Origin: DATCIH01 sp036507955
GTDB lineage: Bacteria > Bacillota > Clostridia > Clostridiales > Clostridiaceae
Reading direction: 5' to 3'
Assembly: GCA_036507955.1 (NCBI GenBank)
Contig: DATCIH010000078.1
Span: forward strand, 45,334-109,333
Length of the DNA: 64,000 bases
Each line of letters starts with the position of its first letter. Position 1 is the stretch's first letter. Made by a program: the position numbers and the translations under genes. The notes beneath the pieces were generated by a model that searched no databases, had not been told where the DNA came from, and was given only the letters and a program-made list of their open reading frames with translations. Positions 53,554 to 63,548 of the stretch are shown here, one piece after another.

Positions 53554-54769
53554 GTGTAGCGTATTTTTGTATAAGGGGTTTATATGTGTAAGCTGTTTTT
53601 ACGAATGTTCTTTGAGCTATATAATCATCTGTCCAGGTTGCCAAAGGTTTAAATATATCTTTATTAGTAAACCAGAAACCTGATGTATCTGGTGGATAAG
53701 TATTCTTATCTGCTGTAACGCCTGCAGGAAGACCAATCTTTCCATCAGATGTCATTGCATAATTTGTTCCTTCAATACCGAAATATACCAACATATCATA
53801 TGAAGGATTTTGCATTATTAAATCCATTGCCATCATTGCTCTTTCAGGATTTTTACTTCCTTTTGCAATAGCAAGACCATTATTTAAATAGGAATTTGCA
53901 ATGTTCTTACCTGCTGAATTTACAACTGGTATTATTTCTAAAGTCATACCTTGATCTTTTGCTTTAGCTAAATCGGCTTGTATATCAGTAGTATTACCAA
54001 AAGCTACAGCACTTTTTCCTTGAATTATAGTATCTAAACTTCTAACCTTATTTGCAAAAGGATTTTTATTAACATATCCTTTATCATATCATGCTTTCAT
54101 GGTATTAGCAGCTTTAGTAAAGGTATCTCCAGCGCTAAGAGTAAATCTATCTCCTAATTTGCCATCTTTAGTCATATAATCACTATAAACTTCGTTGGCC
54201 CCAACAAGTGGTACTCCATTAAAGCCATAAGCAAATTCTAAATTACTGAATGGAGTTCCAATATCATATTGTAAATCTAAATTCATTGGAACCATACCAG
54301 GTTCATTTTTCTTAATAGCCGCTAAGTAAGGTTCCATTTCACTCATGTCCTTAATTGCAGGAATATTATATTTTGTTCTAAGGTCTCCTCTAATTAAAAT
54401 TTCAGGTATCTTTCTGTCAGGAGTAGAGGTAGGAATCATATAATTTTTCCCAGCAACACTTAATTGACTATAGGCAACTTTGTTAACAGCTGCATAGTTT
54501 TTAGGCATATAAGTACCCATTTCTGCTTGTGTTATCTCTCTAAAGGCTCCCTTTACTGCTTCCTGTTGATAGTAAGCCCAATCTGCAGTGTAAATAACAT
54601 CTAAATCTTCACCTGATGCAAGTATTAAAGGATATTTTGCAGCTAAATCAGACCAGCCAATGTAGTTAATAGATAATGTTGCATTAATATCAGCTTTCAG
54701 CTTTTTATTTAATGCTGTCACTACATAAGGCATACCTGCTGGAGTTGCCCCCAAAAGATACATAGTTAA
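53546..54769 (-). pseudogene. Extracellular sugar-binding lipoprotein, truncated and interrupted
   Basis: An ABC-transporter solute-binding protein of the large, DUF3502-like type (LANLxY-type; MYLLGATPAGMPYVVTALN at the start of the mature part). It lacks the signal peptide and lipobox, because the sequence is cut at about 54770, next to the AraC fragment. It is interrupted by an in-frame TGA at 54091-54089, where the sense frame continues with YDKGYVNKNPFANK and Trp is expected. The C-terminus is also cut, near 53550. No permease genes remain nearby. Confidence 0.8.
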
Positions 54770-54772
54770 ATA

Positions 54773-55159
54773 ATGCTTGAGGCGCTTTCAAAGACAAATT
54801 TAATACCTCATTGTGAAGAACCTGATTATGTTCAGCTAGGTATAGAATTCATTGAAGCAAATTACAATAGAAGTATTTCTGTTGAAGATATGGCTAAAGC
54901 CGCAAAGATTAGTATGTTTCACTTTTCAAGATTATTCAAGAGAACTACAGGATATACCCCTCACGAATTTCTGGTAAAATATAAACTTAATAAATCTAAG
55001 GGTATGCTTATAAACTCTCATATAAGCATTGACCAAATTGCTCAGAGCGTTGGTTTTCAAGATGTAAGTTCTTTTATTCGAGACTTTAAAAAATATGAAG
55101 AATTAACTCCGCTGAAATATCGAAATCATTTTCTTATAGAACCTTCAAAACTTACATAA
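54773..55159 (+). pseudogene. AraC-family regulator, C-terminal remnant
   Basis: A 128-codon fragment with the double helix-turn-helix (ISVEDMAKAAKISMFHFSRL, then the second helix pair up to LKYRNH). The N-terminal sensor domain is missing: an in-frame stop precedes the ATG by two codons, and the border with the solute-binding protein is abrupt. Full AraC regulators are about 280-300 residues. It was probably the regulator of the broken sugar locus. A DNA-binding remnant might still be made. Confidence 0.7.
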
Positions 55160-55169
55160 AAAAGATAAA

Positions 55170-58025
55170 CTAATCCTCACCCAACTTTAAAGCTTGGTTC
55201 ATATCAATTTTAGATATTAAAGATGCCAAGACAACAAAACTAATAAATAACATAATACCAAGGACTATATATATTTTTATGTAATCACCAAAATAGGAGG
55301 TAATTCTAAAGCTAGGTACAGCATCTGCAGCGCTTCCTGTAATCTGAAGCATAGGCACAAACAAATTACTAGTTATTTCTCCAGTTATAATACCTACCAG
55401 GATTCCACTACTAGATACAAGCAATACCTCGCTAATAATCATTTTAATAACTTCCTTTAAGGACAAGCCCATTGCTCTTAAAACACCAAATTGAAGAGTT
55501 CTTCCCTTTATAGAAATTATCCAAAATATGAGAAATCCAATCATTGTTACTGCAAGATTCACTATAAAGCCTAAAGTTAGTGAACCATTTGTTCCTTGAA
55601 TAATAGGATCATTCATTTTAACTATAATCCTCTGACTAGTATCATGAAATGATGAAATTCCAAGCTCCTTTTTATTTAAATCATTATAAATCTGTGCACT
55701 TGTAGCTCCTGGTGCTTTTTTAATCCAAACCTCATAAGGCGTTAATGATAATATTTGTTGTATATAATTTAAATTGGCTACTATAAGATTTGTTGCATTT
55801 CCTGTATCCACAGAACTAAAGGGGTTAAAGGTGGGCCAATAATCTACTATGCCTAAAACAGTAGCATTAAAGGAGGTGTCAATATTATACCCACCTACTG
55901 TGATTGGTAACTCATCCCCAACCTTAACATTATTATTTTTAGCTATACTACTTGAAATTAGGATCCCTGAAGGATATTTAGTAAGAAAGTTAAGATAATT
56001 ATACCAATGATACTTTAATAGATCCGATCTAAACCAAGCAATTTGTCCAAATTCATTGGGAATTATCCCCATAAAGTATGCATTTTGTCTTTTTGCATTT
56101 CTAGCTTTACCTAAAATACCTACTGATACTGATGGTATTCTCAAAACTTTTGTTGCCATCTGGACTCCGGATAGATTAGAAAAGTTTGTGAAATTCGGCT
56201 CTTTAAATATAATTTCTGGTTGAAGATTCTTTGGAGGTGGTGGTCCATAGACAACTGGTGGAGGTAAATTGTTATCCCATTTTGGTGCTAAAATTATATC
56301 TGCACCAACATCATATTTTTGTTTCTCGGCTATATTTGTATTTATTGTTCTAGCAGCATTTGCACTAAATATACCTGTAGCAATAGTTATTACTAAAAAC
56401 AATATAATAAAATGGTCCTTAGACCCTGATCTGGATACTTCAAGTAAAGATGAATACATAGCAGGATTCCATCTACTTCTACCAAGTCTATAGATAAAGC
56501 TTACTACATAAGGGAAAAGCCTTAAAAATAGCATACCTATTCCTAAAATGAATAACGTTGTCATTATAAATAATATAGGATCAATAGGTATGTCTATTCC
56601 TTGAGCACCTGTTATATTAAGAATTTTCTGTTGAGATTTATAAAGATATATACCATAGATGGATATTCCTAAAAATATAATATCAATAAAAAATTTCTTC
56701 CAGAAGGGTGGCTTGTTTTTTCTAGCACTTACCTGTTTACTAAGTACAATGGAAGTATTAGATGCTATAAAAGCAGGAATAAGCATCGTAATAATGAATA
56801 TACTGCAGGCTCCTAAAGCATATAGATATGAACTTAAATTTAATTTCAAATCTAAGCCAGTCCTTTGTACCATCTCTAAAAACCCACTACTAGAACCTAT
56901 TAAGGTGCAAATTAGAAGGGACAAAATTGGTCCAATTGCCATGGCTATCCCACTCATTATAAGGCCTTGTACTAGATAGGATAACAAAATAAAGTTTCTT
57001 CCGGCTCCTCTACTTTTAAGTACTGCTATTTCATTTTTATCTTGATTTATTATTAGCTGTGATACCATAAATAAATAAAATAATAACATAATAATTAATG
57101 GAAGTTGTAGAACTAAAAGTGTAGTCTTTAGAAGTTTTACCCTAGTATTATAACTATCCATTATTTGAATAGCTGGAACTTCAAAATCAGCATTTAAACC
57201 ACCATTTATTTCTGCCTCAACATTTTTCATACTAACTAATATATTATTAATATTGGTGGTATTAATTTTACTATAATCAAAAGCACTAAACCATTCTGAG
57301 GTTATAAGCTGCCCTTTATCAGTAGTAAGATATTTTTTTAATGTAGAATAGTCCACTAAAAAAGTTGAACTATAATCACTTAGCCCCTTGTTCCAAAATA
57401 TATCCTTAGAGTTTTTATTTTCAAATATTCCCACAAACTTTATATTTATTGGCTCAGACTTTTCATCTAAGGAATTTTTAATTTGATAAACCTTATTCAA
57501 GTTCAGCTTAAGTGCCTCCATAGCTTCCTCTGTTACTACTGCTTCGATTATATCTCCCTCTACTTTTGTTGAAAACATTTTCCCAAAAGTTATTTTTATA
57601 TGGGAAGCAGTATTATTTGCTCCCCTTATGTTAACCTTGTTATATTGATAATTTATTTCATCTGCAGTAGAATTAAAATACATAAACTCCATACTCAGTC
57701 GATTAAAATTTAATAAGGTCGGCAATTTAATTTGATTAATATATTGTGTTTTTATGGCCTTTTCAGTAGCATCAAAAAAAACTTTAAACCCTTCTTTTTC
57801 ATGATTGAGCATTGGAACACTTAAATCAAAGGATCCAGGATAGGTATTATGGGTAACAAAATAGTTTTCAAGGTCTTTAGTCAATACTCTTTGCATAACC
57901 CCATCTGTATAAATAGGAATACTGCTTATCATTGTAGCAGCAAGAATGAAGCCAATTAGCATGCTTAAAAACATCCATTTATTATTTCTAATTTTTTTTA
58001 TTACTATGCTAAACAGTGCATTCAC
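55170..58025 (-). CDS. Large FtsX-like ABC transporter permease (second copy)
   Basis: A 951-residue permease, last gene of the five-gene transporter operon. It has an N-terminal helix (about 17-37), a long outer region, helices at about 305-335, 350-380 and 400-425, a second outer region with a proline-rich piece (LPPPVVYGPPPP), and C-terminal FtsX helices (about 805-950). It is a close paralogue of 59634-62471 (same motifs throughout, e.g. SIPIYTDGVMQRVLTKDLE). The given start is GTG 58025, but it overlaps the AGGGGG ribosome site, and alignment with the paralogue points to CTG 58016 eight bases after it. Confidence 0.85.
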   Translation of the reverse strand: MNALFSIVIKKIRNNKWMFLSMLIGFILAATMISSIPIYTDGVMQRVLTKDLENYFVTHNTYPGSFDLSVPMLNHEKEGFKVFFDATEKAIKTQYINQIKLPTLLNFNRLSMEFMYFNSTADEINYQYNKVNIRGANNTASHIKITFGKMFSTKVEGDIIEAVVTEEAMEALKLNLNKVYQIKNSLDEKSEPINIKFVGIFENKNSKDIFWNKGLSDYSSTFLVDYSTLKKYLTTDKGQLITSEWFSAFDYSKINTTNINNILVSMKNVEAEINGGLNADFEVPAIQIMDSYNTRVKLLKTTLLVLQLPLIIMLLFYLFMVSQLIINQDKNEIAVLKSRGAGRNFILLSYLVQGLIMSGIAMAIGPILSLLICTLIGSSSGFLEMVQRTGLDLKLNLSSYLYALGACSIFIITMLIPAFIASNTSIVLSKQVSARKNKPPFWKKFFIDIIFLGISIYGIYLYKSQQKILNITGAQGIDIPIDPILFIMTTLFILGIGMLFLRLFPYVVSFIYRLGRSRWNPAMYSSLLEVSRSGSKDHFIILFLVITIATGIFSANAARTINTNIAEKQKYDVGADIILAPKWDNNLPPPVVYGPPPPKNLQPEIIFKEPNFTNFSNLSGVQMATKVLRIPSVSVGILGKARNAKRQNAYFMGIIPNEFGQIAWFRSDLLKYHWYNYLNFLTKYPSGILISSSIAKNNNVKVGDELPITVGGYNIDTSFNATVLGIVDYWPTFNPFSSVDTGNATNLIVANLNYIQQILSLTPYEVWIKKAPGATSAQIYNDLNKKELGISSFHDTSQRIIVKMNDPIIQGTNGSLTLGFIVNLAVTMIGFLIFWIISIKGRTLQFGVLRAMGLSLKEVIKMIISEVLLVSSSGILVGIITGEITSNLFVPMLQITGSAADAVPSFRITSYFGDYIKIYIVLGIMLFISFVVLASLISKIDMNQALKLGED

Positions 58026-58044
58026 CCCCTGCTATTTCAATATA

Positions 58045-58962
58045 TTATTCTTCTTTAGGAGCTATTAGATAAATTCTATCTCCCTCAACCTCAAGTTTAA
58101 TTTTATTTCCATTTTTTATACCAATCTTATCTAAGTATTCTCTAGGTATCTGTAGTCTTCCTGCCTTATCTAAAACTGCTAATTCTTCATGGGTTTCATT
58201 TATTTCACTATGAGTATTGAGACTTCCAATTTGTTCTATTTCCTCTGCATAGCTTTTTCTTCTTAAGAATTCACTACTTGTTTTTCCGTCTCTAATAGCT
58301 ATAACTCTATCGACTTTTTTTGCGATTTGCCTATCATGGGTTACAATGATAATCGTTATTTTCAAATCTCTGTTTAATCTATTAAAAAAGTCAAGAATTT
58401 CATTTGAGGTTTTTGTATCTACAGCTCCTGTCGGTTCATCCGCTAGTAGTATTTTAGGATCATTTGCAAGAGCAATTGCTATAGCTACCCTTTGTTGCTC
58501 TCCCCCTGATAGTTGGGCTAATTTACTGTTTTTTCTTGAACCTAAACCAACTAATTCAAGAAGCTCTTCAGAATTATCAGGTCCACCTCTTCTTCTATTG
58601 ATGTTTTTAACAAGCCTTATATTTTCAACAGCGCTAAGATAAGGGATAAGATTTCGCGCATTGTTCTGCCATACAAACCCTACTGTATCTCTTTTATAAA
58701 TTGTCATTTCCTCATCCTTAAGCTTAAAAAGATCTCTACCATTTACAAGTAGCTTTCCAGCGGAAGGCTTATCCAAGCCTCCTAACATATTTAATAGTGT
58801 AGATTTACCACTACCACTATTACCTATAATAGCTAAAAGTTCACCATATTCAACAGTAAGGTCCAAGCCTTGGAGGGCAACAACCTCTATATCAGAGGTC
58901 TTATATATCTTAACAAGATTTTCACATTCAATAACGTATTTAGTATCTTCTTGACTACTCAT
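58045..58962 (-). CDS. ABC transporter ATPase with C-terminal AbrB-like domain
   Basis: A 305-residue protein. Residues 1-230 are a MacB/LolD-type ATPase: GNSGSGKST, LSGGEQQRVAIA, LLADEPTGAVD and IIIVTHD. After a linker, residues 262-305 form an AbrB/MazE/SpoVT-like swapped-hairpin region (VLDKAGRLQIPREYLDKIGI, then NGNKIKLEVEGDRIYLI). That domain usually binds DNA as a dimer. Its presence on a transporter ATPase suggests dimerisation or direct gene control. It overlaps the upstream ATPase gene by eight bases. Confidence 0.85.
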   Translation of the reverse strand: MSSQEDTKYVIECENLVKIYKTSDIEVVALQGLDLTVEYGELLAIIGNSGSGKSTLLNMLGGLDKPSAGKLLVNGRDLFKLKDEEMTIYKRDTVGFVWQNNARNLIPYLSAVENIRLVKNINRRRGGPDNSEELLELVGLGSRKNSKLAQLSGGEQQRVAIAIALANDPKILLADEPTGAVDTKTSNEILDFFNRLNRDLKITIIIVTHDRQIAKKVDRVIAIRDGKTSSEFLRRKSYAEEIEQIGSLNTHSEINETHEELAVLDKAGRLQIPREYLDKIGIKNGNKIKLEVEGDRIYLIAPKEE

Positions 58963-59632
58963 CTACAATTTCACCATCCCTTAAGGTATAAACCTGATCA
59001 GCAATTTCAATCATACTTGGGTCATGAGTTGTCATTACTATAGTTAAACCTTCATATTTAACCATATCCTTAAAGGATTTAACAACCTGAAGTCCCATGA
59101 TAGAATCTAAAGCAGAGGTAGGTTCATCTGCAAAAACAATCTCTGGTCTATGGGCTACCGCTCTAGCTATGGCAACCCTTTGCTGTTCTCCTCCAGATAG
59201 TTCTCCTGGTCTATGACTAATTCTTTTTCCAAGACCTACCATAGCTAAACATTCTTCTGCCCTCTTCTTTCTTTCTTTCATATTATAACCAGCTATTCTT
59301 AGTCCAAATTCTACATTTTCATAAGCAGACATATTTCCCATAAGGGCTCCAGATTGAAATACAAAGCCCATACTTTTACGTCTTAATTCATCCTTTTCTC
59401 TATTGCTTAAAAGTGTAATGTCCTTATCATAGAAAAACAATTTCCCTTCAGTAGGCAAGTCCATAGCTCCTAATATGTTTATCAGAGTTGTTTTTCCTGA
59501 ACCAGATCTACCTCTCAATATAGTTAGGGTGCCTTTCTTAATGATTATACTTACATTGTTAAGTGCTTTAACAGTTTCACTCCCATTTTGAAAGAATCTT
59601 GAAAGCTTTTCTGTTATTATTAAATCCGCCAT
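58955..59632 (-). CDS. ABC transporter ATP-binding protein (MacB/LolD type)
   Basis: A 225-residue ATPase: GRSGSGKTT, LSGGEQQRVAIA, IVFADEPTSALD, TTHD. It lacks the AbrB-like tail of its neighbour. It starts one base after the permease stop (59634) and overlaps the next gene by eight bases. With the second ATPase it could form the mixed nucleotide-binding pair of the transporter. Confidence 0.9.
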   Translation of the reverse strand: MADLIITEKLSRFFQNGSETVKALNNVSIIIKKGTLTILRGRSGSGKTTLINILGAMDLPTEGKLFFYDKDITLLSNREKDELRRKSMGFVFQSGALMGNMSAYENVEFGLRIAGYNMKERKKRAEECLAMVGLGKRISHRPGELSGGEQQRVAIARAVAHRPEIVFADEPTSALDSIMGLQVVKSFKDMVKYEGLTIVMTTHDPSMIEIADQVYTLRDGEIVDE

Positions 59633-59633
59633 A

Positions 59634-62471
59634 CTAATCCTCCCCTAACTTTAATGCTTGGTTCATATTTATTTTTGATATTATAGAAGCTAGAACTGCA
59701 AAACTAATAATTATCATAATACCAAGGACTACAAATATTTTTATATAATCTCCGTAATATGAGGTGACTTCTAATGATGGTACCGATTCAACAGCACTCC
59801 CAGTAATTTGAAGCATAGGCACAAATAGTTTGCTGGCAATGCCTCCAGTTATAATACCCACAATAATGCCACTTCCCGACACTAAAATAAGCTCACTAAG
59901 TATCATCTTAATAACTTCCTTCAGGGATAAGCCCATGGCTCGTAGAATACCAAATTGGAGAGTTCTTCCTTTTATAGAAATTATCCAAAATATGAGAAAT
60001 CCTATCATGGTTACTGAAAGATTTACTATAAAGCCTAAAGTAAGTGACCCATTCGTTCCTTGAATAATAGGATCGTTCATTTGAGTTATTATGTTCTGGC
60101 TAGCATCATTTACAGATGCAATATCAATCTTCTTTTTGCTTATATCTTGATAAATTTGATTACTGGTAGCTCCTGCCGACTTTTTAATCCATACCTCATA
60201 AGGTCTTAGAGGTAGTATTTGTTGTATATAGTTTAAATTTGCTACTATAAGATCTTGTCCTTTTGAAGTAGCTGTTGAGCTAAACGGATTATAGGTTGGC
60301 CAAAAATCTACTATAGCTAAAACAGTACCCGTAAAGGAGTCCTTAGTATTTATAGTTACCGGTAACTCATCTCCTACCTTAATACTGCTCTTTTTAGCCA
60401 TGTCAGTAGATATTATAATACCTGAAGGGTATTTAGTAAGATAGTTAAGATAGTTATACCAATGATATTTTAATAAATCTGTTCTAAACCAGGCAATCTG
60501 TCCAAATTCATTTGGTATTATCCCAAGAAAATATGCACTTTGAGCCTTAGCATTTCTGGCAGTACCCATATAGCTTGCAGTGGGAATTCTCATAACCTTT
60601 GTAGTCATCTGAACTCCTGATAGCTTAGCAAAAACTGAATAATCTGGCTCTTTGTATATAATTTCTGTAGCAGCAGTTGTTAAAGGATTGCCGCTCGGTG
60701 GACCTGATGAAACCGGAGGTGCATTATTTTCCCATCTTCCCATCAAAGTTATATCAGCACCTACCGAATATTTTTGTTTCTCCGATATATTTGTATTTAT
60801 TGTTCTTGCAGCATTAGCACTAAATATACCTGTGGAAATGGTCATTATTAGAAATAATATAATGAAATGATCCTTTGCACCAGATCTTGATACTTCGAGT
60901 AAAGAGGAATACATTGCGGGCTTCCACCTATTTTTACCAAGTTTATAGATCATATCTACAATATAGGGGAAAAGCCTTAAAAATAACATTCCTAATCCTA
61001 AAATGAATAGTGTAGTCATAATGAATAAAAGCGGATCTATAGGTAAATCCGTACCACTAACCCCTGTTATATTAAGTACCTTCTGTTGGGATTTATAAGT
61101 GTATAAACCATAAAGAGATATTCCTATCAGAATAATATCAATAAAATATTTATTCCAAAATGGTTTCTTGCTTTTTCTTGCATTTTCCTGTTTTCTCAGA
61201 ACAATAGTGGTCTTAGAGGCAATAAAGGCAGGAATCAGCATTGTAATAATAAATACGAAGCAAGCACCTAAGGCATAAAGGTATGCATCTAAGTTTAAAC
61301 CTAAGTGTAAACCTGTCCTTTGCACCATCTCTAAAAATCCATTACTAGAACCTATTAACGAGCAAATTAAAAGGCCTAAAATAGGTCCTACTATAAGGGC
61401 TATACCACTCATTATAAGCCCTTGTATAAGATAAGATATAAGTATAAAATTTCTTCCTGCTCCCCTACTTTTCAGTACTGCTATTTCATTTTTATCCTGA
61501 TTGATAATTAACTGAGATACCATAAATAGGTAAAATAGCAACATAAGCATTATAGGAAATTCAAGAACTAAAAGTGTTGTCTTAAGTAATTTTACTCTTG
61601 TATTATAACTATCCAATATTTGAATTGCAGGAATTACAAAATCTGTATTCAAGCCAGCATCTATTGAATATTCAACATTTTTCATTCCATTTAGTACATT
61701 AGACAAATTTGAGGTATCAATTTTATGATAGTCATAAGCATTAAACCATTCTGAGGTTATAAGCTTTCCTTTATCAGATGATAGATATTTTTTGAGGATT
61801 GAATAATCAACTAAAAGTGATGAATCATAATCAGTAAGTCCGTTGTTCCAAAAAATATCCTTAGAGTTTTTATTTTCGAAAGTTCCTACAAATTTCACAT
61901 TTATAGGTGCGGAAGCTTCATCTAAGGAATTCTTAACTTGATAAACCTTATCTAAATCAAGGTTAAGTTGCTGCATTGCCTGTTCTGTTGCTACAGCTTC
62001 AACTACGTCTCCAACTACTTTATTTGAATACATTTTACCATGAGTTATTTTTATATGAGAACCGATAGTATCGATACCCCTTATGCTAACTCTATTATAT
62101 ATAGGACTTGTACCATTCCCCTTGGTTTCGAAAGACATAAACTCCATACTTAACCTATTATAACTTAATAAAGTAGGTAACTTGATTTCATTAATATATT
62201 GACTTTTAACAACGTTTTCTGTGGCGTCAAAGAACTTTTGAACCCCATCCGTTTCATGATCGAACATTTGAACACTTAAATCAAAGGAGCCTGGATAACT
62301 CTTGTTTTTAATTTGATAGCTTTCAAGATCCTTAGTTAATACCCTTTGCATAACTCCATTCGTATAAATTGGAATACTACTTATCATTGCAGCAGAAAGA
62401 ATGAAGCCAATTAGCATGCTTAGAAACATCCATTTATTGGTTTTAATTTTTTTAATTACTATGCTAAACAA
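59634..62471 (-). CDS. Large FtsX-like ABC transporter permease (first copy)
   Basis: A 945-residue permease, paralogous over its full length to 55170-58025. It has the same outline: N-terminal helix, long outer region, central helices, proline-rich loop (APPVSSGPPSGNP) and C-terminal FtsX helices. The start is TTG 62471, eight bases after AGGAGG. It follows the membrane-fusion gene by 15 bases. Two such permeases with two ATPases suggest a heteromeric exporter. Confidence 0.88.
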   Translation of the reverse strand: MFSIVIKKIKTNKWMFLSMLIGFILSAAMISSIPIYTNGVMQRVLTKDLESYQIKNKSYPGSFDLSVQMFDHETDGVQKFFDATENVVKSQYINEIKLPTLLSYNRLSMEFMSFETKGNGTSPIYNRVSIRGIDTIGSHIKITHGKMYSNKVVGDVVEAVATEQAMQQLNLDLDKVYQVKNSLDEASAPINVKFVGTFENKNSKDIFWNNGLTDYDSSLLVDYSILKKYLSSDKGKLITSEWFNAYDYHKIDTSNLSNVLNGMKNVEYSIDAGLNTDFVIPAIQILDSYNTRVKLLKTTLLVLEFPIMLMLLFYLFMVSQLIINQDKNEIAVLKSRGAGRNFILISYLIQGLIMSGIALIVGPILGLLICSLIGSSNGFLEMVQRTGLHLGLNLDAYLYALGACFVFIITMLIPAFIASKTTIVLRKQENARKSKKPFWNKYFIDIILIGISLYGLYTYKSQQKVLNITGVSGTDLPIDPLLFIMTTLFILGLGMLFLRLFPYIVDMIYKLGKNRWKPAMYSSLLEVSRSGAKDHFIILFLIMTISTGIFSANAARTINTNISEKQKYSVGADITLMGRWENNAPPVSSGPPSGNPLTTAATEIIYKEPDYSVFAKLSGVQMTTKVMRIPTASYMGTARNAKAQSAYFLGIIPNEFGQIAWFRTDLLKYHWYNYLNYLTKYPSGIIISTDMAKKSSIKVGDELPVTINTKDSFTGTVLAIVDFWPTYNPFSSTATSKGQDLIVANLNYIQQILPLRPYEVWIKKSAGATSNQIYQDISKKKIDIASVNDASQNIITQMNDPIIQGTNGSLTLGFIVNLSVTMIGFLIFWIISIKGRTLQFGILRAMGLSLKEVIKMILSELILVSGSGIIVGIITGGIASKLFVPMLQITGSAVESVPSLEVTSYYGDYIKIFVVLGIMIIISFAVLASIISKINMNQALKLGED

Positions 62472-62486
62472 TGCATTCGCCTCCTG

Positions 62487-63548
62487 CTATTTCAATATTT
62501 TATCGCCTACATTTAAGCCCTTAGCTATCTCCACATCCGTATCATTTTGAATGCCAAGTTCAACATCCTGTTCAACTCTTAATCCATTTTTAAGCATTTC
62601 TATATAGTTCCTTCCATCTGAAGTATGAACGGAAGTTCTAGGTATAACTATTACATTATCTTTTTTAGTAAGTATGAGAAGTACATCCGCCTCAGCTCCT
62701 ATAGCAATTCCAGTAGGTACAGTGTCTAATTTAATTGTAACAACTTTTTTGGTATCTTTGCTTGTATCAATCGGATAGCTAGCTGGATTTCCAACTACCT
62801 TTCCTACATACGGTTTCTCTTGATAGGTAACATTAACTGTTGCTCCTAGACTGAATTTATCTAGGTTATCACCACTGTATTGCAAAACTAGCTTTCCAGG
62901 ATCTGCAACTGTTATAAGGGTTTTATAAGTTGTTATTCTATCTCCAGGATTAACTGCATCTACAAAAACAACTTGTCCAGCTATTGATGAATAAATTTGA
63001 GCACGACTTATCTGCTTATTAATATTAGCTAAATCTAGATTGTCTAGTTTCAGCTTTAAATTTTGCTGCTGTAATCTCAGGGTTGCATCCCCTTTAGTTT
63101 TCTCATCAGTAGCACTATTTACATCAGCTTGTATACTATTAGCTGTTAGCTGATCCATCTCTAAACTTATTTGTGATTTCTGAAGATTGTTTTGTAGATC
63201 TTCTGTATCCATCTCTGCAAGTAGCTGACCTTTTTTTACATTATCTCCAACCTTCACAGTTACATTCTTTAAAAAGCCAACATTATACTTAAAAAAATCA
63301 TTTTCTAAACTTGAGGATTGAAAACTACCATAACCTTTAACCTGAACTTGTATGCTACCATTTTTGATATCTAATTCATCATATACTATCTTAGGTGGTG
63401 TGATAAGTGCTGGAGCTATTGATGCTTCCTCTTTTGGAAAAATACTACAGCCTGAAAAGGCTATAACAGAGGAAAATATCATAGTAAAAATGGTGGCTCT
63501 CCTCGCTAAAATCCGTAAACCTTTACTAGAGCGCTTCTTTGTGTTCAT
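62487..63548 (-). CDS. Membrane-fusion (HlyD/MacA-like) lipoprotein
   Basis: A 353-residue adaptor with lipobox AFSGC near residue 34. It has a lipoyl/barrel-sandwich part (VKVGDNVKKGQLLAEMD), a coiled coil of about 70 residues (NNLQKSQISLEMDQL...), a second lipoyl piece (SSIAGQVVFVDAVNPGDRI), a beta-barrel and a membrane-proximal domain. It extends the transporter across the thick wall. First gene of the five-gene operon. ATG 63548 follows AAGGGAG. Confidence 0.9.
   Translation of the reverse strand: MNTKKRSSKGLRILARRATIFTMIFSSVIAFSGCSIFPKEEASIAPALITPPKIVYDELDIKNGSIQVQVKGYGSFQSSSLENDFFKYNVGFLKNVTVKVGDNVKKGQLLAEMDTEDLQNNLQKSQISLEMDQLTANSIQADVNSATDEKTKGDATLRLQQQNLKLKLDNLDLANINKQISRAQIYSSIAGQVVFVDAVNPGDRITTYKTLITVADPGKLVLQYSGDNLDKFSLGATVNVTYQEKPYVGKVVGNPASYPIDTSKDTKKVVTIKLDTVPTGIAIGAEADVLLILTKKDNVIVIPRTSVHTSDGRNYIEMLKNGLRVEQDVELGIQNDTDVEIAKGLNVGDKILK

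Noticed and set aside
52614..54091. General UGA-Trp genetic code
   Set aside because: Intact genes nearby use TGA as an ordinary stop (for example the echA and acpS stops) and TGG for Trp; the two TGAs fall in an otherwise broken locus with frameshifts.
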